Of a stretch of 64,000 nt of DNA, positions 28,718-36,756 are shown one piece after another. Below the pieces are notes generated by a model. The model did not search any database. It was not told where the DNA came from and saw only the letters and a list, made by a program, of their open reading frames with translations. The DNA comes from Nakamurella antarctica (GTDB lineage: Bacteria > Actinomycetota > Actinomycetes > Mycobacteriales > Nakamurellaceae), in assembly GCF_003860405.1 (NCBI RefSeq), contig NZ_CP034170.1, positions 682,001 through 746,000 of the forward strand. The letters run 5' to 3'. Position numbers and translations under genes: made by a program. Every line of letters starts with the position of its first letter. The stretch's first letter is position 1.

Positions 28718-29836
28718 TCAGGCCAGCGCTTCGGTCACCCAGTCGTGAAACGCGCCGATGTGGTGTTCGTTCGGAACCAATACCCCGCCGTCCTTGTACA
28801 TCCGGGACGACATCGCTGGCTGGCACCGTTCGCAAGCGTCGAAGTCCTGTCGGTTGACGCGGTCGAAGAGTTCGACAGACTTGGTGAGGTCTTTGCCCGA
28901 GGCGACAACGCTGGGAAGGTAGAGCCAATCGCATTCGACGATGGTGCGGTCTGCTGCAATCGGGTACATCCGGTGGAAAATAATGTGGTCGGGGACCATG
29001 TTGATGAACACCTGCGGCTTGACGGTAATCGCGTAGTACTTGCGGTCTTGATCCTCGTCGATGCCGGGAAGTACGTCGAGTCCAACAGAGCCGTCAATCG
29101 TGAAACCCTTGATTTCAGGGCCGAAGTCGGCGCCGTGGTTGACGTAGTACTGGGCTGCGTAGCCATCGGCGAACTCGGGCAGCACCTCTGTGAGTTCCGG
29201 GTGGATGGTTGCGCAGTGATAGCACTCCATAAAGTTTTCGATGATGAGCTTCCAGTTCGCCTTGACGTCGTAGACGATCCGGCGGCCGACGGCGAGCGTG
29301 TCGACTTCGTAGTGGTCCAAGTTAGCGACTTCGCCGAGTCGGTCCACCACTTCTTTGAGGACGGTGTCCTCGAACGTCGGTGGGGTATCAGCGAGGCACA
29401 CCCATACGTATCCGAGCCATTCGCGCACCGCGATCTTGCGCAGGCCATATTCGACACGGTCGACGTCGGGCATCTTCGTCAGATTGGGGGCAGCGATCAA
29501 TTTGCCCTCAAAGTCATAGGTCCACGCGTGATACGGGCACTGGAAAGCGCGCTTGGCCTCGCCTTCCGGCTCGGTGCAGAGGGTGGCGCCGCGGTGCCGG
29601 CAGATGTTGAAGAAGGCATTGATATTTCCATGGCGGCTACGCGTGAGCAGTACTGATTCCGAACCAACCTGGACGGTTTTGAAAGAACCGGTTTTCGGCA
29701 TGTCGGTGGCGCGGGCGGCACAGAACCACATGGCTTCGAAGATCCGTTCCTGCTCCCGGGCGAAGTACGCCGGGTCGGTATAGGTGTGGCCCGGCAGGGT
29801 GGAGATCAACGATTCAGGGAGAATGGTGCTTGGCAT
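28718..29836 (-). CDS. Rieske-type oxygenase alpha subunit, probable glycine betaine monooxygenase
   Basis: The 372-residue protein has the Rieske 2Fe-2S ligands in CRHRGATLC and CPYHAW, and the mononuclear iron histidines in ENFMECYHCATIHPEL. This is the architecture of aromatic-ring-hydroxylating oxygenases and of the glycine betaine demethylase GbcA, which yields dimethylglycine and formaldehyde. The betaine role is inferred from its place among betA, betB, dmg and sox genes. It is the last gene of the operon ferredoxin - reductase - oxygenase. GGAG six bases upstream supports the ATG at 29836. Another quaternary-amine substrate such as carnitine or stachydrine cannot be excluded. Confidence 0.88.
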   Translation of the reverse strand: MPSTILPESLISTLPGHTYTDPAYFAREQERIFEAMWFCAARATDMPKTGSFKTVQVGSESVLLTRSRHGNINAFFNICRHRGATLCTEPEGEAKRAFQCPYHAWTYDFEGKLIAAPNLTKMPDVDRVEYGLRKIAVREWLGYVWVCLADTPPTFEDTVLKEVVDRLGEVANLDHYEVDTLAVGRRIVYDVKANWKLIIENFMECYHCATIHPELTEVLPEFADGYAAQYYVNHGADFGPEIKGFTIDGSVGLDVLPGIDEDQDRKYYAITVKPQVFINMVPDHIIFHRMYPIAADRTIVECDWLYLPSVVASGKDLTKSVELFDRVNRQDFDACERCQPAMSSRMYKDGGVLVPNEHHIGAFHDWVTEALA

Positions 29837-29863
29837 TGCGCGCTCCGAAAGTGTTGGCAGAAC

Positions 29864-31042
29864 CTATCGTGGTTGGCTGAAAACTGCTTGCAAAGCTTTG
29901 CGGTGCTTAGTGAATGCCCGGGGCTGGTTGAGTCCCAGAACAGCGACGATGCGGCCCTCGCGCCGCCATGTCGCCAGCATATTGTCCGAGCCGAGCTCCC
30001 CGTCTTCGATGACGAGTTCGTCTGTGTCGAGTCGATGGCCAGCGAACTGAATCGTCACGCCGTACTGATCGGACCAGAAATAGGGTGCCTTGAGGGTGGC
30101 TGGTTCTGCAGGATTGGCCCCGCTCAGCCAGCCCTTGACCGCTAATGCTGGCCGCTGCTGTGAGTCGGTCCAGTGTTCAACGCGATGCGCCCGGCCAAGA
30201 GTCGCATCGAACCACGCTGAGCAGTCGCCGACGGCGAACACCCCCGGTGCCGAGGTGGCGCCCTGGGCATCGCACAGCACGCCGTTACCTACACTCAGAC
30301 CAGAGCTGACCAGCCAGCCCGTCTCTGCGTCCGCCCCAATGCCCGCGACGACGACGTCCGCTGGCAGCACGCGTCCGCTGGCCAGTTCAACTGCGTGGAC
30401 GCGGTCGGTGCCCTTGAGAGCAACGACGGGGTCGCCGACGAGTAGGTTGACGCCGTTGCGCGAGTGGAGCCCTGCTACGGCCGCTCCGACCTCGATCCCC
30501 AACTGGCGAAGCAGTGGTGCGGGAGCAGCTTCGAGTACGGTGACATCGAGGCCGAGACCCTTTGCGGTGGAGGCAACTTCGGCCCCAATAAATCCAGCAC
30601 CGATGACGACCAGTCGGGCGCCCGACTGCAATTCGGCCTTCAATGAGCGGGCATCGGACAGCGTGCGCAGCGAGTGCACTCCGGACAGTTCGGTGGCCAT
30701 CCGCCGCGCGCGCGAACCGGTGGCAATGAAGACAGCAGCGCCGCTCACCTTGTCCCCGCTGGCAAGGCTAACAGTGGTGGTAGCGGGGTCGAGAGCGATT
30801 GCCTCGGCGCCGAGAATCCAGTCAGCGTCAATCGTTTCGCCTGCCGTCTCTAAACTCAGGTCCGCCTCGGTGGCGGTGCCCGCGAGGTATTCCTTCGACA
30901 ACGGCGGTCTGTCGTACGGTCGCTCGGTTTCGGCCCCGATGATGCGAATGACGCCCTCAAAACCCTGCTGCCGCAGCGCCTTTGCGGTTGCGTGCCCGGC
31001 AAGTGCGGCGCCGACGATGACGGCTGAGGCCTTGGCCGTCAT
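29864..31042 (-). CDS. NAD(P)H ferredoxin reductase (FAD)
   Basis: The 392-residue flavoprotein resembles reductases of Rieske oxygenase systems. It contains the FAD-binding AVIVGAALAGHATAKAL, ERPYDRPPLSKEYLAG, the NAD-binding LVVIGAGFIGAEVAS, and the C-terminal GVFAVGDCSAW with YFWSDQYGVTIQFAG. It would pass electrons to the Rieske ferredoxin encoded just upstream, and so to the oxygenase downstream. The start at 31042 overlaps the ferredoxin stop (ATGA). The upstream extension of this frame lies inside the ferredoxin gene and is not coding. Confidence 0.9.
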   Translation of the reverse strand: MTAKASAVIVGAALAGHATAKALRQQGFEGVIRIIGAETERPYDRPPLSKEYLAGTATEADLSLETAGETIDADWILGAEAIALDPATTTVSLASGDKVSGAAVFIATGSRARRMATELSGVHSLRTLSDARSLKAELQSGARLVVIGAGFIGAEVASTAKGLGLDVTVLEAAPAPLLRQLGIEVGAAVAGLHSRNGVNLLVGDPVVALKGTDRVHAVELASGRVLPADVVVAGIGADAETGWLVSSGLSVGNGVLCDAQGATSAPGVFAVGDCSAWFDATLGRAHRVEHWTDSQQRPALAVKGWLSGANPAEPATLKAPYFWSDQYGVTIQFAGHRLDTDELVIEDGELGSDNMLATWRREGRIVAVLGLNQPRAFTKHRKALQAVFSQPR

Positions 31043-31359
31043 GGCGCCGGCAGGGTGGATAGCTCCACGTAAATCTCGTCGTTGGTCACGGTGACGAGGT
31101 GGGTTCGAACCCCGCGCTTGGCCGGAGGTGCGTCCACGACGCCGGTCCGAAGGTTGAATTTGCTGGCGTGCAAGGGGCATTCAACTTCGCAGCCCTCGAG
31201 CCAGCCATCGGCGAGGGAAGCATCTTGGTGCGTACAGGTGTCGTCGATGGCGAGCACTTCGCCATTCTCGGTATGGAAAATGGCGATTGGCGGATCGACC
31301 TGGGTAATGCGCAGCGCCTCGCCGCGGGGGAGGGCGGCGAGGGAACAGATATGTTGCAC
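31039..31359 (-). CDS. Rieske [2Fe-2S] ferredoxin
   Basis: The 106-residue protein is a small Rieske electron carrier, with ligands in CTHQDASLADG (Cys-x-His) and ECPLHASKFN (Cys-x-x-His). It begins MQHICSLAALPRGEAL from a GTG at 31359, which has GAGG at a good distance; GTG at 31368 is an alternative. It is the first gene of the three-component oxygenase operon and overlaps the reductase start. In Pseudomonas the GbcAB system combines ferredoxin and reductase in one protein; here they are separate. Confidence 0.88.
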   Translation of the reverse strand: MQHICSLAALPRGEALRITQVDPPIAIFHTENGEVLAIDDTCTHQDASLADGWLEGCEVECPLHASKFNLRTGVVDAPPAKRGVRTHLVTVTNDEIYVELSTLPAP

Positions 31360-31443
31360 GGTGCACACCTCGTTACTGGTGAAGACGTTTTCGGCGTGGT
31401 GATGAGGGTTTGAGTACGGCGCACTTTGCGTAGAGCACAACTC

Positions 31444-31460
31444 GATTCGTAGTACGCAAC
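31444..31460 (-). promoter_or_regulatory. GTTGCGTA-type operator-like site upstream of the ferredoxin operon
   Basis: Read on the minus strand the site is GTTGCGTACTACGAATC, which matches the betB palindrome at 13 of 17 positions, including the first eight. It lies about 85 bases upstream of the ferredoxin start. Sharing this motif suggests common control of the oxygenase and the betB-sox operons (inference). Confidence 0.45.
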
Positions 31461-31623
31461 AGCATCGACTGAGGACACCTTGTCTGTCAAGACGTTTGCG
31501 CTGATTGTGACCTGCTGGGAACCGCTCCTCTTGGAGGCCATTGACGGTCTAATCCCCGGTCGGGCCTGAAATCAGGGTGTCGGTCGGAATAGTGCGCAGG
31601 CACAGAGCCGTCATACTTGCGCC

Positions 31624-32904
31624 ATGGTTCCGGATCTTGGCAAGTGGTCTTTTCGGCTGCCGCGGGTATTTGCATCGTTGTCGACGGCGATTCCAATTTT
31701 GATTCTGGTGATCCTGGAAACTTTGGCCGAAATTTGTTCGGTGATTAACCCATGCAGGCCCGGGCTGGATTCAGTGGGTTACTGGGTAGCAACTCCGACC
31801 GTGATGGCGTTGACAGTTCTGATGGTGCTGTGCTTCTTCGCACCCTGGATGGCGGTGTGGTCCAGCTCCGTGTTGTGTGTGGTCGTCGCGGTGACGCCCG
31901 GCTTTAGTGTGTACTCACAATGGTGGCTTCTTTTGACGCTGGGACTCGTCGTCATGGGGCTCATCGGTGTCGACGATCGGCGACGTCAGCGGTTCCATGT
32001 GGCCAGTTGGGGTGCGCCCCTCGAAAGTCCGCGCCTTCCTGCTGAGGTGGTTCGACGCAACATCGGGCATCGGCGGCCCTGGGGTATCACCGGCTTCCTC
32101 ATTGCCTCTTGCGCTTTGCTCCTGACCGTTCACGGCGAAGAGCTCGATGCTCAGAGGCTGTTTGAATCCTCTTTCCAGCAAGTTTCCGGCACCGTTGTAG
32201 AGCAGGGGGCGGATGGGACCCTGATCGTTGAAAGTGCGGGGGAAAGCTTTACCATCGAGTCTTTGAACGAGAGCTATCCAGTCGGTTCGAAAGTACTTTT
32301 CCGGGCCGACCCGGCAACCGGACGCGCAGAGTTGGTGGCCGAGCCTAGCGACCCCAGCTACCTGATGGGGCTGGGCCTGGTCGCACTAGCGGCTGCCGCC
32401 TGTCTCGCTGGCCACGAGGCTCTTCGAAGACGGCGCCGTGCATCGCTTCTCCGGGACGGCGGAACGGCAGTGCAGCTGTATAGGCGCACCGACTCGGCCA
32501 CCACACTCACCTTCTCCTTGGCCGACTCTCCGGAGGCAAAAAAGCACCGTTTCCTCTGTGGCGAGGTGGTGCCGATCGCGACACGGGGCGCCGGAATTGG
32601 CGCTGCAGAGTGGCAAGAGTGGCAGCCACCGGAGGTGGATCGGTCCGACCCGGGTGCCGCACCAGAGTCAGGGTGGCCGCGCGATCGCCGAAGCGCCGAA
32701 TCGGAGGATGTGACGTCCACACCTCTTGGAAACCCCGAGTTGGTGACGGTGATCGGCCGCCTCACCGATGGCTACCCAATTCTTGTGGTGGATGGCGACA
32801 CGCTGTTCATTTCCGCAGGCGTGGTGCGAGATCCGTGGCGTCTGCGGCGTTTGTTGCCTTACCTCTTCGAACAGGTCCTCAACCCGTTCACTTGGTGGAA
32901 TTAA
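31624..32904 (+). CDS. hypothetical multi-pass membrane protein
   Basis: I do not recognise the family. The 426-residue protein has about three hydrophobic segments in the first 115 residues, a charged loop, one more near residues 156-170 (GITGFLIASCALLLTVHG), an ~80-residue soluble stretch with beta-rich SGTVVEQGADGTLIVESAG, a further helix (LMGLGLVALAAAACLAGHEA) and a ~165-residue soluble C-terminal part. The architecture resembles actinobacterial DUF-type membrane proteins with an extracellular loop. It stands alone between the island and arfB. The start at 31624 is the first ATG; no strong ribosome site is visible. Confidence 0.65.
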   Translation: MVPDLGKWSFRLPRVFASLSTAIPILILVILETLAEICSVINPCRPGLDSVGYWVATPTVMALTVLMVLCFFAPWMAVWSSSVLCVVVAVTPGFSVYSQWWLLLTLGLVVMGLIGVDDRRRQRFHVASWGAPLESPRLPAEVVRRNIGHRRPWGITGFLIASCALLLTVHGEELDAQRLFESSFQQVSGTVVEQGADGTLIVESAGESFTIESLNESYPVGSKVLFRADPATGRAELVAEPSDPSYLMGLGLVALAAAACLAGHEALRRRRRASLLRDGGTAVQLYRRTDSATTLTFSLADSPEAKKHRFLCGEVVPIATRGAGIGAAEWQEWQPPEVDRSDPGAAPESGWPRDRRSAESEDVTSTPLGNPELVTVIGRLTDGYPILVVDGDTLFISAGVVRDPWRLRRLLPYLFEQVLNPFTWWN

Positions 32905-32946
32905 ATTCATTCGGAACAGGGAGGTGGCTCCGTTAGCGTCAACGGT

Positions 32947-33414
32947 ATGACGACAGCCGAGCACTCCGGGGATCGCGTAAGTGATCCGCTGCGCGTCGCC
33001 CCATTTTTGACCCTTGGAGTCCAAGAGCTGTCGTGGCGGTTTTCTCGCTCTTCGGGTCCTGGCGGGCAGGGTGTAAACACCGCGGATTCCCGGGTTGAGC
33101 TCAGCTGGAACCCCGCCTCGTCAGCGGCGTTTTCTCACCTCTCGCCGGCGCTGCAGGCACGGTTCTGGATGCAGATTGGGCCCGCCCTCGTCAACGGTGA
33201 GGTAACGGTGGCGGCGTCAGAGTTTCGCGCGCAGCTTCGGAACCGGGAGGCGGCCAGGAAACGCCTCGCACAAATCATCGCCCGCGCATTCGCTCCGCCG
33301 TCGGCGCCGCGCCGCGCGACGAGACCGTCACGCGGCGCGGTGGAACGCCGGCTTGCGGGGAAGCGGGCACGCGGTCAGACCAAAGCCGGGCGCACAAAAC
33401 CGTTGCAGGACTAA
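32947..33414 (+). CDS. arfB: peptidyl-tRNA hydrolase ArfB (ribosome rescue)
   Basis: ArfB (YaeJ) releases peptides from ribosomes stalled on truncated mRNA. The 155-residue protein has the release-factor GGQ motif in RSSGPGGQGVN (residues ~35-44), lacks the stop-codon-recognition domains of full release factors, and ends in a basic tail (RRLAGKRARGQTKAGRTK) that in the family enters the mRNA channel. The length and layout fit ArfB. Its stop overlaps by four bases with the stop of the convergent MerR gene. Confidence 0.9.
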   Translation: MTTAEHSGDRVSDPLRVAPFLTLGVQELSWRFSRSSGPGGQGVNTADSRVELSWNPASSAAFSHLSPALQARFWMQIGPALVNGEVTVAASEFRAQLRNREAARKRLAQIIARAFAPPSAPRRATRPSRGAVERRLAGKRARGQTKAGRTKPLQD

Positions 33415-34178
33415 ACGTTTCGGGTCTTCGCATTGGCGATGATGCCATCATGCAGCCACTGGGTGAGCCCGGGCGCCAGGTCTTCATATGTCTTTGTAAA
33501 CCGCTCGTCCGCGAGATACATGTGCGCCAAGTTGACTTGCATATCGTAGCCACAGTCGTAAAAGACGTTGATGCTGGCGCGATGCTCCTCGGCTATCTCG
33601 TTGGCCTCGTTGCTGCCGGGTAGCGCACCAGAATTGAAGACAGCAACCATCCGGGCATTGCCCGCGTCTGTGTCAGCTTTGACCTTTTGCCAGTCGGCTT
33701 TGCTGAACGTCGCGGTACGAGCGCTCGACTGCGCCCATGCCTGAGTGTCGCTCCACCTCTGTTTCGCTTCGACCTCGTAAGCGGGGTCGTAGGATTGGCC
33801 GAAAATTTCGAACTTCTCCTCGGCGGTGAGTTCAATTCCGCTCATGTGTGTGTTCCTTTCTCGTTCTACGGCTGCGATCATGGCCTGTACGCGACGCAGT
33901 CGCTCGGAGAGCAGTGCGTGTTGCCGGTTCAGGTGCTCGATGGGGTTGCTGGAAGCGTCATCGAGTAGGGACGCGATTTCTTCGAGGGGGAATCCGAGTT
34001 CCCGGTAGTACAGGATCTGACTCAGCCGGTCTAGCTCTGCAGTGGTGTACTGCCGGTAGCCGGCGGAGTTGCGATTCTCGGCAGGCAGAAGGCCGATCTC
34101 GCCGTAGTGATGCAAAGTCCGCACCGTGACACCGGAAAGCTTCGCCACCGCGCCGACGGACATCAGTGTGGGTTCCAT
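33411..34178 (-). CDS. MerR-family regulator of the TipA type
   Basis: The 255-residue protein has an N-terminal MerR winged helix (MSVGAVAKLSGVTVRTLHHY, GYRQYTTAELDRL), a coiled-coil segment (ERLRRVQAMIAAVERE) and a C-terminal TipAS-like antibiotic-recognition domain (FYDCGYDMQVNLAHMYLAD). This matches Streptomyces TipAL in length and order. TipAL proteins bind thiopeptides and some other compounds and switch on their own promoter. The start at 34178 follows GGAGAG closely. A promoter dyad typical of MerR control lies just upstream. The ligand here is unknown. Confidence 0.88.
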   Translation of the reverse strand: MEPTLMSVGAVAKLSGVTVRTLHHYGEIGLLPAENRNSAGYRQYTTAELDRLSQILYYRELGFPLEEIASLLDDASSNPIEHLNRQHALLSERLRRVQAMIAAVERERNTHMSGIELTAEEKFEIFGQSYDPAYEVEAKQRWSDTQAWAQSSARTATFSKADWQKVKADTDAGNARMVAVFNSGALPGSNEANEIAEEHRASINVFYDCGYDMQVNLAHMYLADERFTKTYEDLAPGLTQWLHDGIIANAKTRNV

Positions 34179-34224
34179 TTCTCTCCTCGAATCCGGACCG
34201 TTCGGTAGGGCCGGGCAATTGCCT

Positions 34225-34255
34225 ACTGTGCTGCCTGACGTTAGGTCAGGGTCAA
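34225..34255 (-). promoter_or_regulatory. MerR-type promoter with dyad in a long spacer
   Basis: On the minus strand a TTGACC -35 hexamer (34255-34250) is followed by a spacer containing CCTGAC-ctaac-GTCAGG, a perfect dyad at 34234-34250, and a weak -10 (CACAGT) after 19 bases. MerR regulators bind such dyads inside overlong spacers. It lies 47 bases upstream of the TipA-like gene, suggesting autoregulation. The -10 assignment is uncertain. Confidence 0.5.
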
Positions 34256-34277
34256 GCACAAGGGCAGAAAAGAAATT

Positions 34278-34883
34278 TCAGTCGTCAACACCGCGCGCCG
34301 TCAACGCTTCGCCCAGGGAGTCGGCCGTGCGCAGCGCACGCACCACCGCTGGGGCGGCCAGCGCCACCATCGTCCCGCGGATCCCCGTAATGCCGCGAGC
34401 CTTTCGCGCCTGCGAGACGTCGTGCACGATTCCGGCCACCAATGGAATACATCGAATTGTCAGGGCCAACATCAGGCCGACGCGGTCAGGGTCCAGCCCG
34501 AAGCGGCGCAGCGGACGAAGAACCCGTTGCACCACATCGAGTATGGCCGTCACCTTGGTCGTTACCGTGACCAGCGCGGCCAGCGCAACGTTGATTACGA
34601 GCGAACCCGTAGTCATTACCGCGGTGTGCCAAGTGGCCAGAATCAGCTGAAAGGCCAGTAGTGCCAGCACAACCCAGAGAAGTGGTCGGAGCTGGGCCAG
34701 CGCTGTCCGCCAGCCAATTCCCGCCACCCCGTACATCGCCCCCACTACGAGCAGGGCAGCGCCAACCTGCCACGGGCGATCCAACCAGATGACGGCAAAG
34801 ATCCCGGTAGCGAGCAGCAGCAGTTTTAGTCCGGCCGACATCCGGTGGATCACGGAGGTGCCCGGCTGGTAGAGCCCGATCAT
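34278..34883 (-). CDS. energy-coupling factor transporter transmembrane protein EcfT (BioN-like)
   Basis: EcfT couples the ATPase to a substrate-binding S component. The 201-residue protein has several membrane helices and the two short Ala-Arg-Gly-type coupling motifs, ARKARGI and, at the C-terminus, EALTARGVDD. With BioY and EcfA in the same operon it should form a biotin transporter, equivalent to BioN of the BioMNY system. Its start overlaps the ecfA stop by four bases. Confidence 0.88.
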   Translation of the reverse strand: MIGLYQPGTSVIHRMSAGLKLLLLATGIFAVIWLDRPWQVGAALLVVGAMYGVAGIGWRTALAQLRPLLWVVLALLAFQLILATWHTAVMTTGSLVINVALAALVTVTTKVTAILDVVQRVLRPLRRFGLDPDRVGLMLALTIRCIPLVAGIVHDVSQARKARGITGIRGTMVALAAPAVVRALRTADSLGEALTARGVDD

Positions 34884-35569
34884 GACGGGAGCTCCAAAAG
34901 CGCCCGGTAGCGCGAGATGGCTTTTGCTGGAGCGTCATCGCCGGCGACCTTGCCCTCTTCGATAACGATGACGCGGTCGAAATCGGTGAGCAACTCCAAT
35001 TGATGGGTCACCACCACAACTTGCTCTGGCAGGTCGGTCAGCACCTGCGCGATCATCCTGGCATTGCGGGCATCCAGCAGGGTGGTTGGCTCGTCCGCGA
35101 CAAGCACCGCCGGCTCACCGACCATCACCGACGCAAGCGCCAGCAGTTGCTTTTGCCCCCCGGACAACAGGTGCGCCGGATGTTCCAGATGGTCGGTGAG
35201 CCCGAAGCGGTGCGCAATCGCCGAAACCTTCGCCGAAACTTCGGCTTTGGACAGCTTGGTCCGCCGTAGCGTGAACGCGATATCTTCGCCGACCGTCGGC
35301 ATCACGATCTGGTTGTCGGGGTCGGTGAAGATAAAACCCACCTTGCGGCGAACGTCTTTTCCGTGGTGTGCAACATCCATGCCGTCGAAGGTGACACTGC
35401 CCTCGGTGGGGGTTACCAGGCCGTTAATCATCCGAGCGAGAGTGGATTTGCCAGAGCCGTTTGCCCCTATGATCCCGATGCGCTGTTCACTCAGACGCAA
35501 GTCGATGCCATCGAGCACCACACGGGCACCGTAGGCGTGTTGCACTCCGGTGAAGCAGATCTCGCTCAT
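34880..35569 (-). CDS. energy-coupling factor transporter ATPase EcfA (BioM-like)
   Basis: The 229-residue ABC ATPase has Walker A GANGSGKST (residues ~35-43), Q-loop region FIFTDPDNQIVMPTV, signature LSGGQKQ, Walker B VLVADEPTT and the switch His in VVTHQ. The FTDPDNQ form of the Q loop is typical of ECF and cobalt-type importers. The true start is 35569, preceded by AAGG, and overlaps the thiolase stop (ATGA); the upstream extension is discarded. A single ATPase gene suggests a homodimer, as in BioM systems. Confidence 0.9.
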   Translation of the reverse strand: MSEICFTGVQHAYGARVVLDGIDLRLSEQRIGIIGANGSGKSTLARMINGLVTPTEGSVTFDGMDVAHHGKDVRRKVGFIFTDPDNQIVMPTVGEDIAFTLRRTKLSKAEVSAKVSAIAHRFGLTDHLEHPAHLLSGGQKQLLALASVMVGEPAVLVADEPTTLLDARNARMIAQVLTDLPEQVVVVTHQLELLTDFDRVIVIEEGKVAGDDAPAKAISRYRALLELPS

Positions 35570-36750
35570 TGGTGAACCTTCTTGACCAGGACGGCGATGC
35601 CTTGGCCACCGCCAATAGCGCAGGCGGCCAGGCCTAGCTCGGGTCCATCGACGCGCACCATCCGGCTGAACAACCGCACCATCAGGATCGCCCCCGACGC
35701 GCCCCATGGGTGGCCCATCGCGATGGCGCCGCCGTCGCTGCACACGAGGTTCTCCTCCAAGCCCAGCTCGTCAACCACCGCAATGATCTGCGCGGCAAAG
35801 GCTTCGGTGATTTCGATGGCGCCGATGTCGTTTGTGTGAAGCCGGTGGCGCTGCAGAAGTTTACGAATGGCGCCGATGGGTCCGAGGCCGGGAAGGGCCG
35901 GATCGCAGCCGGAAACGGCGGAGCCCACCACCTGCAGACCCGGCGTACCGCCCGTGGCCCAGTGATCGAACGAGGTCAGGGCAACCGCGGCCGCCCCGTC
36001 GGAGATCCCGCACGAATTCCCTGCCGTCACCGTGCCCGTTGCGCTTAAGCCGGGCATAAAGGCGCCGGGTAGCCTCGCCAGTCGCTGCGTCGTCATCCCG
36101 CTGCGGGGGCGTTCGTCACGCGACAACCGGCCAACAGTCACCATTTCGGCGTCGAAAACTCCGTGTTGTTGCGACCGGACAGCGCGCTCATGGGAGCGGA
36201 CCGCCCACTCGTCCTGCCGCTCCCGGCTGATGCCGAGTGCGACGGCAAGAGCCTCGGCAGCTGGTCCCATTTCGGGGTCCGGGTACCCAACAGGAGCAAA
36301 AGGTGCTCGGGTATAGCGAGTCTTGGGGGTCGCGGGGTGTTCAGCTGTCGCCGGAGCTGCTGGCCAGTAGCGATGCGGGGCCGTTGAGGCGGATTCGGCG
36401 CCGCCGGCCACGATCAGCTCCGCGTCACCGCCAGCGATCCGGGAGGCCCCCTGCATGATGGCGTCGAGACCCGAACCGCACTGCCGGTCCACTGTCACGC
36501 CGGGCACCGCGTCGCCGAGATCTGCGGCAAGCGCGGTGATTCGGCCGAGGTTCCCGCCGGGGCCAAGGCAGTTTCCCAGCACCACGTCGTCCACGGCAAG
36601 ACCAAGGAAGGCGGCGTCGGCAGCGACAGCCCTCAGTATCGGAGCGGCCAACTGGTCCACACGCAGGGTCGCCAGGCTGTGTCCAGCGGTTCCGATCGGG
36701 GAGCGGCGTGCAGCAACAATGACGGGCCTCGCGCGGTTGGAAGTTGCCAC
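35566..36750 (-). CDS. thiolase family acetyl-CoA acyltransferase
   Basis: Thiolases catalyse reversible Claisen condensation of acyl-CoAs. The 394-residue protein has the nucleophilic Cys91 in VDRQCGSGLDA, the His in GGAIAMGHPWGASGA, and the second Cys in AACAIGGGQG, so it should be active. The start is a GTG at 36750. It is embedded between an AMP-ligase-like gene and the EcfA gene in the bioY operon, which suggests a role in making or using a biotin precursor such as a dicarboxylyl-CoA rather than general beta-oxidation (inference). Confidence 0.85.
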   Translation of the reverse strand: MATSNRARPVIVAARRSPIGTAGHSLATLRVDQLAAPILRAVAADAAFLGLAVDDVVLGNCLGPGGNLGRITALAADLGDAVPGVTVDRQCGSGLDAIMQGASRIAGGDAELIVAGGAESASTAPHRYWPAAPATAEHPATPKTRYTRAPFAPVGYPDPEMGPAAEALAVALGISRERQDEWAVRSHERAVRSQQHGVFDAEMVTVGRLSRDERPRSGMTTQRLARLPGAFMPGLSATGTVTAGNSCGISDGAAAVALTSFDHWATGGTPGLQVVGSAVSGCDPALPGLGPIGAIRKLLQRHRLHTNDIGAIEITEAFAAQIIAVVDELGLEENLVCSDGGAIAMGHPWGASGAILMVRLFSRMVRVDGPELGLAACAIGGGQGIAVLVKKVHQ

Positions 36751-36756
36751 GTTGTC

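Noticed and set aside
28745-29656. 303-residue forward open frame
   Set aside because: It is antisense to the Rieske oxygenase gene, and its translation has no recognisable domain.
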